Part shown: positions 43,166-56,000 of the stretch, one piece after another
Layout: each line of letters starts with the position of its first letter
Numbering within the stretch: position 1 is the first letter of the stretch
Source: Parus major
Taxonomy: Eukaryota > Chordata > Aves > Passeriformes > Paridae
Direction of reading: 5' to 3'
DNA: 64,000 nt
Assembly (NCBI RefSeq): GCF_001522545.3
Contig: NC_031771.1
Coordinates: 29,655,614 to 29,719,613, forward strand
The notes under the pieces: model-generated
Databases searched by the model: none
The model's input: the letters and a program-made list of their open reading frames with translations, nothing else
What the model was told of the DNA's origin: nothing
Translations under genes and position numbers: made by a program

Positions 43166-44189
43166 TTTCAAGTTAGCTGGGATTCCTCATGCAGGTTTCC
43201 CATTTAAAGGCTACTTCACCAGCATCCATAACTGAGCAAGATGTAGGTCACAGTTTGAGTCATTTACATTCAGTGATTAAGCTGGTGTTTTAGCATGCAA
43301 AAGACACAGAAATACACAATGATATCCTTTTATCCAACCAGTTTAGAGAAATGCTGCCCAGTGAAACTTTGGAAGTTCATGAGAGTATGAATCACCGTGT
43401 TCTACAGTCGGTCCTGGTCTGGAATACACACACCCAGCCTTTCTGTATGCTGAGCATTCTCTCACAAACTCAGACTGTTTTCATATTTCCCTAACAACAT
43501 AATTTACATTCATGACTTCTCTCCTAACTTGCTGCATCACCCACATGTCACGTAAAACAAAGTGGCAGCTATTTTTCAAGACAATGCACAAATATTTTGC
43601 ATGCAAATAACTAATGGTAATTTCTGGGGTCAAAAGACTTGTGGTCCCATTCTCCCCTCTTCTATTTAAAACCAGTCTGTAAATGACAATTCCACCTCTA
43701 CATGTGTATCTTTTCTTAATACACTACCTATGAAAGGCCCACCCAAGTCTGTAATCCTTATTTTAGTGAGTGTTCAGTGTAGTCTCAGGTTTTAGTAGCA
43801 AGATTGATCACCACCTATCATTAACACTCGTAAGGTATTAACACTGAGCATGACCCCAGCATGAACTGTGAGAATCTGCTCATAAATATTAAAGTTCTAG
43901 ACTTCTTCTATTTTTCAACTGTAGTCTTTTAGCAACAGTTCTTTAACAATTTTTATTGTACTAGCCAGAACAGCTTGCCATTACATTGACTGAACATTAC
44001 ACTAAATCTGTACTACTCATTATACAGAAGTCTTGGTATATGAAATTCTTCAGAAATTTAGATTTTATTTTTTATTTTGATTAGGAATATTTTGGGCAGA
44101 GGACAAAATTTAAAGGAAAGAGTGGATTGTTTGAGAGTAAATAAAAAATGGTTAAAAAATGTGTCAATATAATGATTTTATATTATATC

Positions 44190-44202
44190 TATATATATAT
44201 AT
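44190..44202. repeat. (TA)6 microsatellite
   Basis: A pure TA dinucleotide run. Confidence 0.85.
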
Positions 44203-44849
44203 CTTTTGGCTGGGTCTTGTACTATCCTCTCCTCCCTTCTTCCCTGCTGCCTCCTCTGCCCTTGGACACACACCTCCCTTTCCTCCTTCCTTTTAGGGGC
44301 ACTGGAAGTACTGTAAAGACTCACACCTCCATAGGACTTGAGATCTTCTGGTGGGCTCAGTATTTATCAGTGAGGCCCAACTAACAGAAATTGACATAAG
44401 CATTATGACTGTAGAGGATTTTTTTAAATCTTAAAAATCAAGCCTAAATACACTTAGGAGAATAGGGGTCAATATTCAAATAAAGTGACGTTGTCCTGTA
44501 AAGGGAAGTTGGAACAAATTAGAAGTGCCACACTTAAAGGAAATAATGTGCAAAACTTCAAGAGAAAAAAAGAGAACAAAATAATATCAAGTAATATCAG
44601 GGAGATCTGTAAATGCTGAATTACCTAGCTATTAATTTGAAATACCGAAATCTCCCATAAAAGTGCATCTGTCAGCCAGAAACCATCAGGTTGGCATCTT
44701 TGCCCATATGGATTTGTTTCTCTTGCCAGCACTTAGAAGCCATCTTCAGCAAAATTCACAGAATTTCATTTCCTCAGAAAAGAGAAAAATCAAATCATAC
44801 CTCCTTTGCTTGAATGAAACTGATCAGGAACAAAAACACCACATAGGAA

Positions 44850-45330
44850 AATGAGGAGAAATTACAATACAACCAGAACAACACAAAGACCTCTTGTGCT
44901 TATTAGGCAGAAACTTTTCCCCTTTTTCAGGGGCAAAGTTTTCACCTGCTTCTCTCTTGTCCTAGTAGTAACAGGCTTAATCCTCTCCAGGTGCCCATAT
45001 CAGGGGGCTCAGCAGCTGCCTGGTCTTTGCCTTCTGCAATTCCAAAGGCTTTCTGTGCGTTCCTGTCTCTCTAAACTTTCTTGCTCACTAACAGGGCTGT
45101 TAAACACCTGTTTGGTATCAGCACACACACCTGCGACAGCTCCACTGCAGAGCCTTTCCTCCAGTGAGGTGCCAGTTGAGATTCCTGCCTGTACCAAATT
45201 CAGTTTCACCAAGAAGTGGTGCTGAGCAGTGCTCTGGCCCTGTGTCCAGGTCCACACAGAAATGTCCTGTGAGCCACCTCACAGCCCAGGGCCCTGCCAG
45301 TTCCCTCAGCTGACATCAATATCCTAGCAA
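44850..45330. other. GC-rich unassigned block with a 124-codon plus frame
   Basis: The longest plus-strand frame in this part of the intron (44851-45225) and an 82-codon minus frame (45009-45257) overlap. The composition is close to half GC, unlike the neighbouring intron. Neither predicted peptide resembles a family I know. An old LTR or retroposon is possible, since an ERV LTR lies 1.4 kb away. Confidence 0.4.
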
Positions 45331-45579
45331 GGACAGTTCCCATGCTTATGGCAACCAAGAAGGATATGCACAATTCTCTTTCACTGCTAGGAGGTGATTC
45401 TTGGGCACAATACTAAACCTTGTAAAAATCTCCTTCATTAATCACCCTCCTTATATTTGACTAGCGACCGCTAAATTTATAAAATGGTCTGTGGGCTCTA
45501 GACGTGCTACTTGCCTTACACAGGAGGAATGGAAAATGCACACAGGTCTGACACAATAGATTTGGATTAAGAGCACTGC

Positions 45580-45950
45580 TGGCTCTAAGTGTAAATATAG
45601 ACTGATGTCCTTTAAGCAGTTTCAAGCCAGCAATTCATTACTTTCAATTAAATCCCTATCTCTGATTAGCATTAGCTGTGTTTGTCTTTCTCACGTATTA
45701 TCTTTATCTTCTGAAAAATGTTTATAATTCATTTAACATCAAACCGGTGGCAAAAAGAGTTTCTTTAACACAAAGCAGGAAACAAATTACACGTTTGCCT
45801 CATCACAGATACATGGACCTTTATTCAAATGGTTGATTGCTTTTCAATTGCAGCACAGCAGGCAATCCTCTATTCTGCCAAACACATCACCCGATGTCAC
45901 CATGAGCAGGAAATGTGCATCATAGCTGCAGCAGTTTTGAAAAGGTCATA
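45580..45950. promoter_or_regulatory. Candidate conserved non-coding element (compositional guess)
   Basis: High-complexity sequence without repeats, with retained CpGs (CACGTATT, AACCGGTGG, ACACGTTT, CCCGATG) and many short homeodomain- or GATA-like words (CAATTAAAT, TTATCTTTATC). This texture is common in enhancers inside introns of neural genes, but no conservation data were available. Confidence 0.25.
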
Positions 45951-46768
45951 GTCTGAACAACCTTTCTCACATTTTAATGCTTATTTGAAATAAGGCTTTA
46001 TGAATATCACAAAGGGCTAGCTTATTTCTCAGTCAGTCAAAACAACCTAAATATTTTTTTTGTTTTTCAAAAGCCATAGGGATTAGTTTTAGTAACAATG
46101 ATCAAACCAATCAAAAGTTTGAGTAAATTATTGACTAGAATTTTCCTTTTACTTAGTTAAAATTAGGAAGGCTATTAGGATTTGGTTTCAAAAAGCAAGG
46201 CTTAACTGCTGTGCCACAAAATAGTATTAACTGTTCCTCTTTGACAACTTTTCACATGAAGAACACATTTGTCCATTTTGAGCTAATATTATAGTAAAAA
46301 ACATTGTTTCCTTGGTAGGATTATGTGGCTTTCCCTAGGATTAAATATGCTTCTGTATGAAACAACATTATAAAGAGAAAATTTAACTCATCCCTGATCA
46401 AGTAGCTGTCATGGTCATTCGATTATCCATGGTAAGAACTAGCACGCCATAATCCAGATATAATTCAATTATTCAATTCCTGTGTTAGACATTGAAATAA
46501 AACTTTTTTTGTTGGAGTTTTTAACTTCAAAGCCCTCCTTGCAGATAAATCTGTGATGTCTTTCTGCTACCTTCCCCAGGGACCTGTACTAGAAAAAGCA
46601 GCACACACATTGAGCAGCATTTAAACCATATGGTTAAAGTGCATCACAATTTCTGCTCAAGGAAAGCTAAAAAAGAAATGTCAAGTATTTTCAGTTTTAC
46701 TGATGTGAAACGTTTGCTCCTAGTAAATTTTTTCATTGTCCATTTTCTTCCTGTTGTTACTAAGGGGC

Positions 46769-47175
46769 TGTGGTGGGTTGACCTGGTGTGCTAGGTAACT
46801 GCCCACCCAGCCTCTTGCTCACTGGCACTGGTATTGAAGGAATTCAATAAGGAATTTACTCACTAATTTCCACTGGCAGGCAGATGTCCCCCTCCCACCT
46901 CCCCAGTCTTCTGGAGAACAGCAGAAGTAACAGGGCCATGTGTTAATCATCAATATTCCCCCACCCCACCCCGTCCTCCTCCTTTTGCCCAGCTGTTACC
47001 ACAAAGCAGAATGTCTCATGGAGTGGGATGGCCAGCTTGGGCCAGCTCCACCAGCCATGTCTTGTCCCAGTTTCCTTCTTTCAGAGGGGAAGAGTGGAAA
47101 TAGAAAAGGCCTTTATGATATTTATGAACATTCAGTGTTGTCTAAAACTCAGTACTAATGAGAGTAATATGAGGG
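46769..47175 (-). mobile_element. Solo-like endogenous retrovirus LTR (degraded), minus orientation
   Basis: The plus strand starts TGTGGTGGGTTGACC, the reverse complement of the 3' end of an LTR family common in birds. Later landmarks in order are GAATTTACTCACTAATTTCC, a GCAGGCAG segment, TTTTGCCCAGCTGTTACC and AAAAGGCCTTTATG. These keep the order and spacing expected of that family read in antisense. The TATA-like region expected next to the CCCAGCT segment is worn away. The distal (5' LTR) boundary is unclear between about 47160 and 47220. I see no gag, pol or env sequence or second LTR nearby, so this is probably a recombination-derived solo LTR. The family assignment is from memory of the sequence type, not from a search. 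Confidence 0.72.
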
Positions 47176-50100
47176 CTGCTTTCATCACAGAAAGACCCAG
47201 TACAGGAACATTGTGGGAGCTCTGAGAGATTTTCAGGCATTAATATTCCAGCAAAGGGCATGTTGTTGTGTTTATTGTAATCCAAACTGTTAATCAGTGG
47301 CACTTTTTAGGAAAAAATATATTTAGAAGAATATTGCAAATTTTTTTTATATATGGAAATTTTTTATATGGAGTATGCCATAAGATACTAATAATTTCCA
47401 TGTCTTTTACACCTGTGAAAGTCCTTTATATGACTTTCCATGTCCTACAGGTGAAATTTAACGGTGTAAAGACTATTAAGGTGAGATATGACCATTACAA
47501 GCCCTTCAGAAAAAACAGCAAAACACCACACACTTGAATATATGAGTATAGCTCTCAGAGACACTGAGTGAACAAACTTTGACACCAATGACCCATGCAT
47601 GGATTTCTGAAAGGGTAAAAAAAAAACACCAACAGAACAAAAAAACCCCAAAAGCCCCCAAAAACCACCTACAAAAGGTAAACATTTTAGAGACAATAAG
47701 AGAGTTTTAAAGAGAATGTTTCCATAAATAATATTTCCTTCTGGACTCAGCTAAAAGAAAATAATCTTAATTATGGTTGAACTTTCCTGACTTGATTTTT
47801 ATGTAAGCTAAAAGTGATGCAGAGCCCCATGCACTGTGTATACACCTCTTATCTTTTTTTTTTTTCAGAGCAGGACTGATCCTATCTGCTCCATATATTC
47901 AACAAAGTTGTGGGTTCTTTTCTAAATATGTTAGAATTAACCCAAAAATATTTAGAAATATGAAAAATTACACTGAAAACTAGGCAGTATTAACACAAAA
48001 AGACAAAATGCTTTTCCAGACCTCTTTAAGAAGAGACTATTGCTCTATGAAAACTTTATCTTGACGTATGAGAATAGTCTACATGAACAGTCCATTTAAA
48101 ATTATTTTTACATCTATGTATGTCGATTAAAAAATACCTGAAAAAGCAGAGATGTCCACTCAAATAAATATACAAGTGACTACTTTCAAAGAAAGTAATG
48201 CCCTAGTGAGATGATTCAGTCAAGCAATGTGACTGAAATTTTTTTCTCTGCTTAGACTAAAGGTATTTTCTGTAAAATATAATTCCTAGGGGAAAAAAAA
48301 GAACTAAGTATAGTTTTCCCTCTAAACCTGAGTAACAGGTTTTCAAGTTTATATCCAGTAGTCTTTATAGAAATGGCTTGCTATAGAATCGATTATTCTC
48401 TTCCAATAAATATGTAAAAGCAAACTGAAGTCAAAATACAAACAGTCCTATTGCCTACTTCATGGAAAATCAATCTTATGAGAAAACCATATATATCTTT
48501 ACGAATGAGAAAGCATTTAGCTCTCAACAGAAAGAAAAAATCTAGTCAGATATTTCAACTGCCATGTTTTTTGTGTTAGTTGATATAAATTCTGTCTAGT
48601 GACAAATTGCCCTTCTAAACATGGAAAATATACTAGTATTTTTCATAGATCATATTAGAGTTTGAAAAAACCCACCAGCATTCTACATAAGAATTAATCT
48701 AGGGCTACAGTAATAGATAATCCTTAAGCATTTATGAAATGCAATCTACAGAACTAATTGTACAAAAACACAAAAGATAATTTTAAACAACTATTCAATA
48801 GAGTGCTGTCTGCAAGAACATTTCTAGTGATGCGTAACCTCCACAGACACAGTTCAGCTGTCACATTTCTTCCCACCAGCAAATGGCAGAAGGTTAAACT
48901 GAAACCTATGGTCACCACAGCTACCAAACCCCTGTCTGTTGTTTTAGAGGTTTGGCTGCTGAAGTGCAGAAGTGCTTGAAATTAATGAAAATGGAATTCC
49001 TGTTATAAAATTTGTTGTATATGCAGTTTCTAAAAGCAAGATGAGCTTTCACGCCCATTAATACAGCCAAAGAGTTTGCTAATTTCAAGAAATCTATGAA
49101 ATTAGATACACAGATGTAAATTCAGTGCTTAAAACTAGAGAAATAAACTTTGCCATGGGAATAACTATTTAGCGCTTATTTATTTATTTTTTTATTTAAC
49201 TGAATTGAAAGTCATTTCAGGTCACCAAAGCCTGTTTTTGCTTGGCAACCCTAAATTATTAATTGAAGCAGAAATAAATATTTCATCATAAATCCTTTGA
49301 AAGCATCAATGCCTTTGTAACTCAATTTTTACAATTGTTTTACTCATAAACAGTTTAGTTGAATGACTGACATTATAATCCACAATATATTTTCCTCTAT
49401 TCTTAAAGGCTGCCTTTACGGCATTTTAAAAACTATCAAACAAACCTTTGTGAGATCTGTGTGAAATGACTCATTAGTTCAAAGTTGCTGGAATGACCCA
49501 GATAACTGACTTTGTTTGCCATAAAACAGTTATCTCTTGACATTATACATTTATCCTTATGCACAAGCATGACTGAATTATAACTGTATGATTTTCTTTT
49601 CAATACTGCATTGTAAGGTAACATTCATATAATCCATTTTAAATCATGGCAGAACTTATTTTACTGTCTTAATTTTATTTTGTATGCAGATGAAGTAGCA
49701 TAATACTACAGTCTAGGGAAAAAAGAAAAAAAAAACAACACATGTAGGAATAGGAATTAAAAAAAACTTTTAAAGCCATTTAATCCATAAACTGCCATAG
49801 TTACTTCTGAAGAATGTGAGCATTAGTGTACTTCCAGTCATACTGGTTAAGACAAACTTTTTGTTGAGTACTTTAACCTATTCTTTAGTTCAAACAGAAT
49901 TTAACCTACATCACTTTTTGTATGTTCAACTAAAGCTAAAAGACATTTAACAGCATTGCTACATGTATTTGCAACCAAATTTCACAGAATTCTGTTAGCA
50001 CTGCAATTTCTAGAAAACAGAAAAATGATGGATAATGTATTTGTAAAGCTTCCTGGAGCTCTTGCATCTTTTTTGAAAAAGAGGTAGCTCAGTACCTTGA

Positions 50101-51293
50101 GAGAATGCTACATATTTCCTTTACAGTTACTTTTAATTTTCCTCCTGAATTTAATAGACAGTTTAAACAATATTCATCAATATATGCGGCCTATTTCTTT
50201 TTCAGCACAACTTTATTGGAGTGATTTTGTCTGGGCATGTACACTTGACAACGTGCAGGTACTGAACTTCTATCTTCTCTTTTCCTCATCTCCACAAGAA
50301 TTATGTGACTTTCCTTCCCACACTGCCCTTCTCGAAGAACTTTTTTGAATAGACAGAAGTCTTACAGTAGTTTTCCACTTGCAGGGACACCGCAAGAGCA
50401 CCACAAATTATCTCAGCAAGAAAAAAAAGAAAAAAGATCTGTGGATTCTGCATCACTGTCAAGGCAAACTGTTTTTTCAGAACGAGGCACACTTTCCTCT
50501 AACTTGATACCTGTGTGCTATGATAAAAGAGAAACTGAAGATTTCCAAGGCAGTGATGCCAGCTGAAACAGATAAAAATGTGCAAATGGTTTAGCAAAGT
50601 GTTAAGTGCACCATCTGAAGTTGTGTCAGTACTGTGAAATTCCTGCAGTAATACAGAAAGTATTCCAAGTGCTAATGACGAAACTCTTCAGACTTTCATG
50701 GTCTGGGTTTTATTTGGTTTGCTTCAGTTCCCAATTTTCCTCGTCTAAGTGGACTATTTGCCATTTTATTTTGGCATTTGCTTAACCTGAGTACTGTAAA
50801 AATGAGAAGTCATGCTGTCATACTGAAAAAATGTATAACAAAACAACTGACAAAAAGTGTTTAGTAAATAGAGTGATTTTTTAATTATTATCTATTAATA
50901 TTGTGTTTTAATAAAAAGGAAACATTGAAATTTTTTGAAAATTTCTTAGGGATTATTTACTGCCTTTTATTTTAAAATAATATGCAATCTCATAAGAACA
51001 ACAGACTCCTTAAAAGACAATACACATCATAAGAAACAACAGATGAATAAAGTATTATTTTTTTTTCCCTATTTTCAGTTCAATCCCTAGAATCTAATGG
51101 TAAACAGAAAGCGCCATACCCCTGTTCTCACATCTGAATTTATATTTAAAATAATTGTGGCTACCTTCAGTTTATTTTCTTTACTCCAACATGTGAGAGG
51201 GAGGAAGAATCTTCAGTCCAGTTTAGACTTCTAGAGTAATAATCACCAGCTTAGAAAAAACAGTCAGTATAATGACTTTAAAATTCAGTTTGG
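47176..51293. other. Intron sequence between the LTR and the 1-kb CR1
   Basis: AT-rich. A pair of near-repeats (TTCCATGTC followed by ACACCTGTG or TACAGGTG) lies around 47397-47452, with a 7-bp hairpin GAAAGTC/GACTTTC at 47417-47438. The part from 49040 to 49330 is complex, repeat-free sequence of unknown role. Confidence 0.5.
47615..47680. repeat. A/C-rich low-complexity tract
   Basis: Runs of A and C on the plus strand (AAAAACCCCAAAAGCCCCCA) with few G or T. Confidence 0.85.
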
Positions 51294-52285
51294 CATAGAA
51301 CCATTGAATCATTTAGGTAAGAAAAGACCTTTAGGAGCATTGAGTTCAGCTGTTAACCCCACAGAGCCATCTTCACCAATAAAACATGTCCCCAAGAGCC
51401 ACTTCTACCTGTTTTGAACACTTTCAGGTATGGTGACTCTACCACTTTGCTGGACAGTTTGTTCCAATGACCACTCTTTCAGTGAAGTAATTTTTCCCAA
51501 TATCCAATCTAGCACACCCACACATTGATGCAATTTGTAGCCTTTTCCTCTTTTCCTCTTGCTTTTTACTTGTAAGAAACCAATCCCCACCTGCAACATT
51601 CTTTCAGGCAGATGTAGAGAGCACTAAGGTCCCCTCTGAACCTCCTTTTCTCCAGGCTAAACAACTCCAACTCCCTCAGCCAATTCTCATCAGACTTGTG
51701 TTCCATTGCCCTTTTCTGAACACACTGCAGAACCTCAAAATCTTCCTTGTGTGGGGCTCAAAACTCAACATTGGATTTGAGGTGTGGCCTCACCAGTTCT
51801 GAGTCTGGGGGGATGATCACTGCCCTGGTTCTGCTGGCCACCTTGATACAAGTCAAGATGCCACTGGCCTTCTTGGCCACCTGGGCATGCTGGCTCATGT
51901 TCAGCTGGTGGTCAACCAGCACCCCCAGGTCCTTTTGTGCTGGGCATTTTTTCAGCCATTCTGACACATTCTGACTGCATGGGGCTGTTGTGACACAAGC
52001 AGAGCACTTGGCCTTTTTTGAGTCTCAGCCCATAAAACTGACCTCTGTGGAGCCTTCCTGCCCTCCAGCAGAACAGCACTCCCACCCACCTTGGTGTCAT
52101 CTGCAAGCTGACTGAGGGTGTGCTCAATGCTCTCATCAATAAACAGGTCTGAGCCAAGTGCTCAGCTCTGCCAACCCACCAACTGGATGCAACCATCAAT
52201 CTCCAGGCCTGGCCATGCAGACAGTTTATTACACAGTGAAGAATATACCTGTCCAAGCCATGGGAAGCCAGTTCTCCAGTCATTA
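51294..52285 (-). mobile_element. CR1 LINE, about 1 kb, with C-terminal part of ORF2 reverse transcriptase
   Basis: This is the longest mobile element in the window, in antisense on the plus strand. Its 3' end at 51294-51309 has two 8-mer units (on the minus strand ATTCAATG and GTTCTATG). Minus-strand frames at 51758-51967 and 51912-52307 give recognisable CR1 ORF2 peptides, such as KDLGVLVDHQLNMSQHAQVA, VASRTRAVI and LVRPHLKS, and upstream ELASHGLDRYILHCVINCL. The two frames differ, so at least one frameshift has occurred; stops and indels break the rest (51405-51599). It is 5' truncated inside the RT region near 52285. The element lies in the same orientation as FSTL5 transcription, so its remains are carried in the pre-mRNA in sense. 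It is not functional. Confidence 0.93.
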
Positions 52286-53066
52286 ACTTAGATTTGCTGG
52301 AAGGCACAAAGACAGGAAAAAAAATTAATGAAAAATCTTAAGCATGTGATTTTGGTACCTAAGTTCCCATCTAAGGAAATACACAAAACACAGCTAAAAA
52401 AGTAGTGTACCTTCAGGTTTCATTCAGCCAAAGCATTTGGAAAAGACATGTCTGTGTTATGATCTCAAATGTGGTAATAATCTGCATATCCATCATGTCT
52501 TGTTTTCTTTACCAAGTTATTGGAAACGTTTTCCAATGGTAAAAATATTCTTCTTGCATGACATAGCATTTCTTTGCCAATAACTTAAACATAAGAAAAG
52601 GGAAATAATTGAAGACCAAAACATCAACCATTCATATTTTAACCTGCCGTTATTTCAAACATTTATCTGTTCTAGGCTTCAAATGGACTCTCCACTTTGG
52701 TTTGTGCTATTCAAAGGTTCTGTGTGGACTTGATTTAAGCATTCAGTGATCATGCAGAAAATAGTTCAACATCTGATTTTTCTAAGAAAATGAAAAAGCT
52801 AAATAAGGTAAGTGGTTTTCAAAACAAAATAAAACCCAGAACCCTTGTATTGAACAATAGGGTTTCCCTCTTCAGTACCTAAATAAATAAATAGATTTTC
52901 TAGTATAAAGTAAAGCAAGGTTGTCTGTGTTCTTTACTGCTTCTCCACTGCTTCTCATTTTACACAGCTTCCCTAATATATTCCATGAAAATCCAATTTT
53001 GCATTCATTCAGCCAGGTGAAAATTCTGGGCCTTGAACAGCCCAAATGCCTATACTAAGTGGGGAG

Positions 53067-53085
53067 AAAAAAAAAAAAAAAAAAA
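53067..53085. repeat. A19 homopolymer
   Basis: A pure run of 19 A after GGGGAG. No retroposon body could be recognised next to it. Confidence 0.92.
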
Positions 53086-56000
53086 GGCAATCTTAAGAGA
53101 TTTGGAGATAGCAGGAGGAATTGTTTCTTGAGATCATGAAATTTTGTAAGCAAGATGAATTCCCTCAAGAATGGTAGTCCTTAAAAGAAACACTAGTAAC
53201 TAGGGCTGGAATGTGCAAAAAGACTATCATTTCTACATTGCCTCTAGAATAAGAGCAACATTAGAAAACAGTCATCTGAACAAACTCACTGCTTATTTTT
53301 CTGTTACTATTGTTGAACTATTCTGAAACAATCTGGTTGAAAAATTAGCATCCCTGAAGAACAGATATAAAAACAAAGCAGAAAAGCTAACTGTTACAGG
53401 CCTGTGAAGAAATGGGAGGAAAACAGAAGGTCTATAGACCCTAAGCTGAGGCAGAAAACAGTAGAACACCCCAAGGCCTTGACAATTCAAGTGTTAAATA
53501 AAACTATAAAATGAAATAAAATTAAATCTAAATTCTTAAAGACAGCACTGCAAGTATGCATAAAATAATGCATCATTCATCTTATATGATATCTCATAAA
53601 ATGAACTCAAATAGCATTAAAAACTAGATTTACTTTAATGCTGGTGCTGACACAGACTTTCAAGGATAACCATCAACAAAATCTGAGGCTAAACTGAAAA
53701 AATGCTTTTTATGAATAGCTCTGATAACATCTATCATCAGGCATAAACCTCTGTATCCCTATGTTAGTATACATATCTGTTTTATAAACTGTGAATTCCA
53801 AGCTCTTACACAACTGAATTTATGAAATATTGACATGCACTGTGTTCTGAGTACAAAATATATAGCAATGCCTGTAATTCTGAAGAAGAGAAAACAAAGG
53901 AAAGCACATGAGGTGAAAAGAGCTGTTATTGACAGCCATTTTTGATCAATGTTATAATATAATACACATAACTTGTCCCTAAACAGGGAGGCTCTTAAAG
54001 AGCACAGGACACTTGCATTCTTCTCTGTAATGGAAAAAGTAAGATGTTATTCTGCAACTCTCTGATTGCTTTTCTTAATACTGCTATACTTTCTGAAAAA
54101 TAAAATGGAAATGGAGCAGGGTAAAAAGAAATTATTTCCCTCTTATTCCTCAAGAAAAAGTTGTTTTACTGCTGTGACTCTCACCCATTCTTATAGTTGA
54201 AAAAATAGACAGTGGATCTTTTGGGGGAAATAAGGTGTTTTGGCCTAACATTTCCTTTTTCCTCCTTCTACAAACTTTGTTTCCCTTCTACTATCTTCTC
54301 ATTTGTTCCAATGACAGAGAAAAGAAAATTCTCTCTTTCTGAGATTCCCATTTTACAAACACCTCCACTTTCATGCTTAGTCAATCAAAGCTCGCTTAAC
54401 GTGAAAAGCTTTGGCAGGTAGCTTTATTATTCTGTATTTAATTTTTTTTTACCTCTGAGGAAGAACAATAATGAAATCCACTATTATGTGATTCTGGATG
54501 TTGTGACAGAAAGTCCTGCTTCTATTTGAGTCTGTCTAGGCCAACATATCTGACTTACACTCTTACAAACAATGCATGATAGGATGGATTTTGAAATGCT
54601 TTTTATATTCCTGCTATGTGAAAAATGAATAGTTTGTAAACATCTCAGGTCTAAGGATTATATGAAATTGAGAAACAGGCTACCACAACTCTAAAAAGTA
54701 AAAAGTGGTGTGCCACAAAGCAGGATGCTTATGGATTTCTTCAAAAGAAGTCTAGCGTCAGAATGAGCTGATGATCTGGAGATGAGTCAAATAATCTGTT
54801 CATAGAGAATAGGAAATATTCAAGTTTAATAAAAATTACTATTTCTTTGTAAAAACTCCAATTTAAAACTAAATATTTGTTTGTTTAAGTTTCAATCATA
54901 TTCAGTTCCTTTTAAAGTAGAATATTTCCGATCAAAAGGAAAACATCCAGGCCACATTAATGTCAGCAGTTAACATGGACAAAGCACAAACCACTGAGGA
55001 AGTCACTCCTGAGAATAAAGGCAACTTTAAATACACAGAACACAAAGATCCCTTCAAGAAGCAGTGAGCAGATTTTTCATGGAGATCTTTTATCTATGAA
55101 ATGGGCACAAATTAAGGGGAAGGTGCCATTCCTCATCTATTCCAGTTCAAGAAGAAAAGTTGGTTGGTTGCCAAAATTGTCCCTGAAAAATCTCTTGTGT
55201 GAGATACAAGGACTGTGCAAAAGGGGAATACATCCTCCACTGCATGTACTCCAAATATATTACTTATTATATATTATTACTGCAAATCCAGTTCACTTTC
55301 TTCTCACAAATAGCATTCAAATTTTGATCAAAAGTTCATCCTAATTAAACCACCATTCTAAAATCAAAATATTAGATTAAAATGATACAAATGGACTCAT
55401 GGGCATATCAAAGGCACTTCAAAAAAATCCAGTGCTTCTGTTGCTACAGAGATGATCTAAAATCTTTTCACATGTTCGATTACTGAGTCCAGAATTCCAG
55501 CACTTTTTATTTGTGTATAAAGCACTGCTGTATCTTTGTGATATAACAAAAACAGAAAAAAAAAAGTTAAATGATATTTTAGCATTAAAAAAACCCCAAC
55601 CCCCCAGCTATATCTAAGTTATTCTTGTGCACATTAGGTCTTTTCCCCATTATTAAGTCAACCTTTTCTGACAGTAATTGATAAATACTGAGTTTCTTCT
55701 TTAAACCAGAAGGGAGGAAAAATCATATTTCACCAAATTTTATTAGTTGGTAAATTCATCAGGCAAATCCAGTTTCTGAATAATAGTGTTTTTTATGCTG
55801 CCTTCAAGTGAGCAACATTCCAAAGGTACCTAAAGATTAAATATAAATAATACCTAAAGATAACTGTAAATTGTCTACAAGGCATTGCTAATCATTTTTT
55901 ACCATGTTTCATTTTTATCCCTGACATGATATGATAATCCTGTGATCAGTTCTATGCGTAAGAGGTCAATTTTAAAGTAATTGTTAATAAAGTTAGCAAT

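Larger units (their letters stand above)
39431..44849. other. Intron sequence, AT-rich
   Basis: Only the AT block at 43022-43165 and the TA run at 44190-44202 stand out. Frames such as 39865-40122 (minus) show no recognisable domain. Confidence 0.55.

Noticed and set aside
53067..53085. A19 run taken as a retroposon or processed-pseudogene tail
   Set aside because: No gene-like or SINE-like body and no target-site duplication could be seen next to it.
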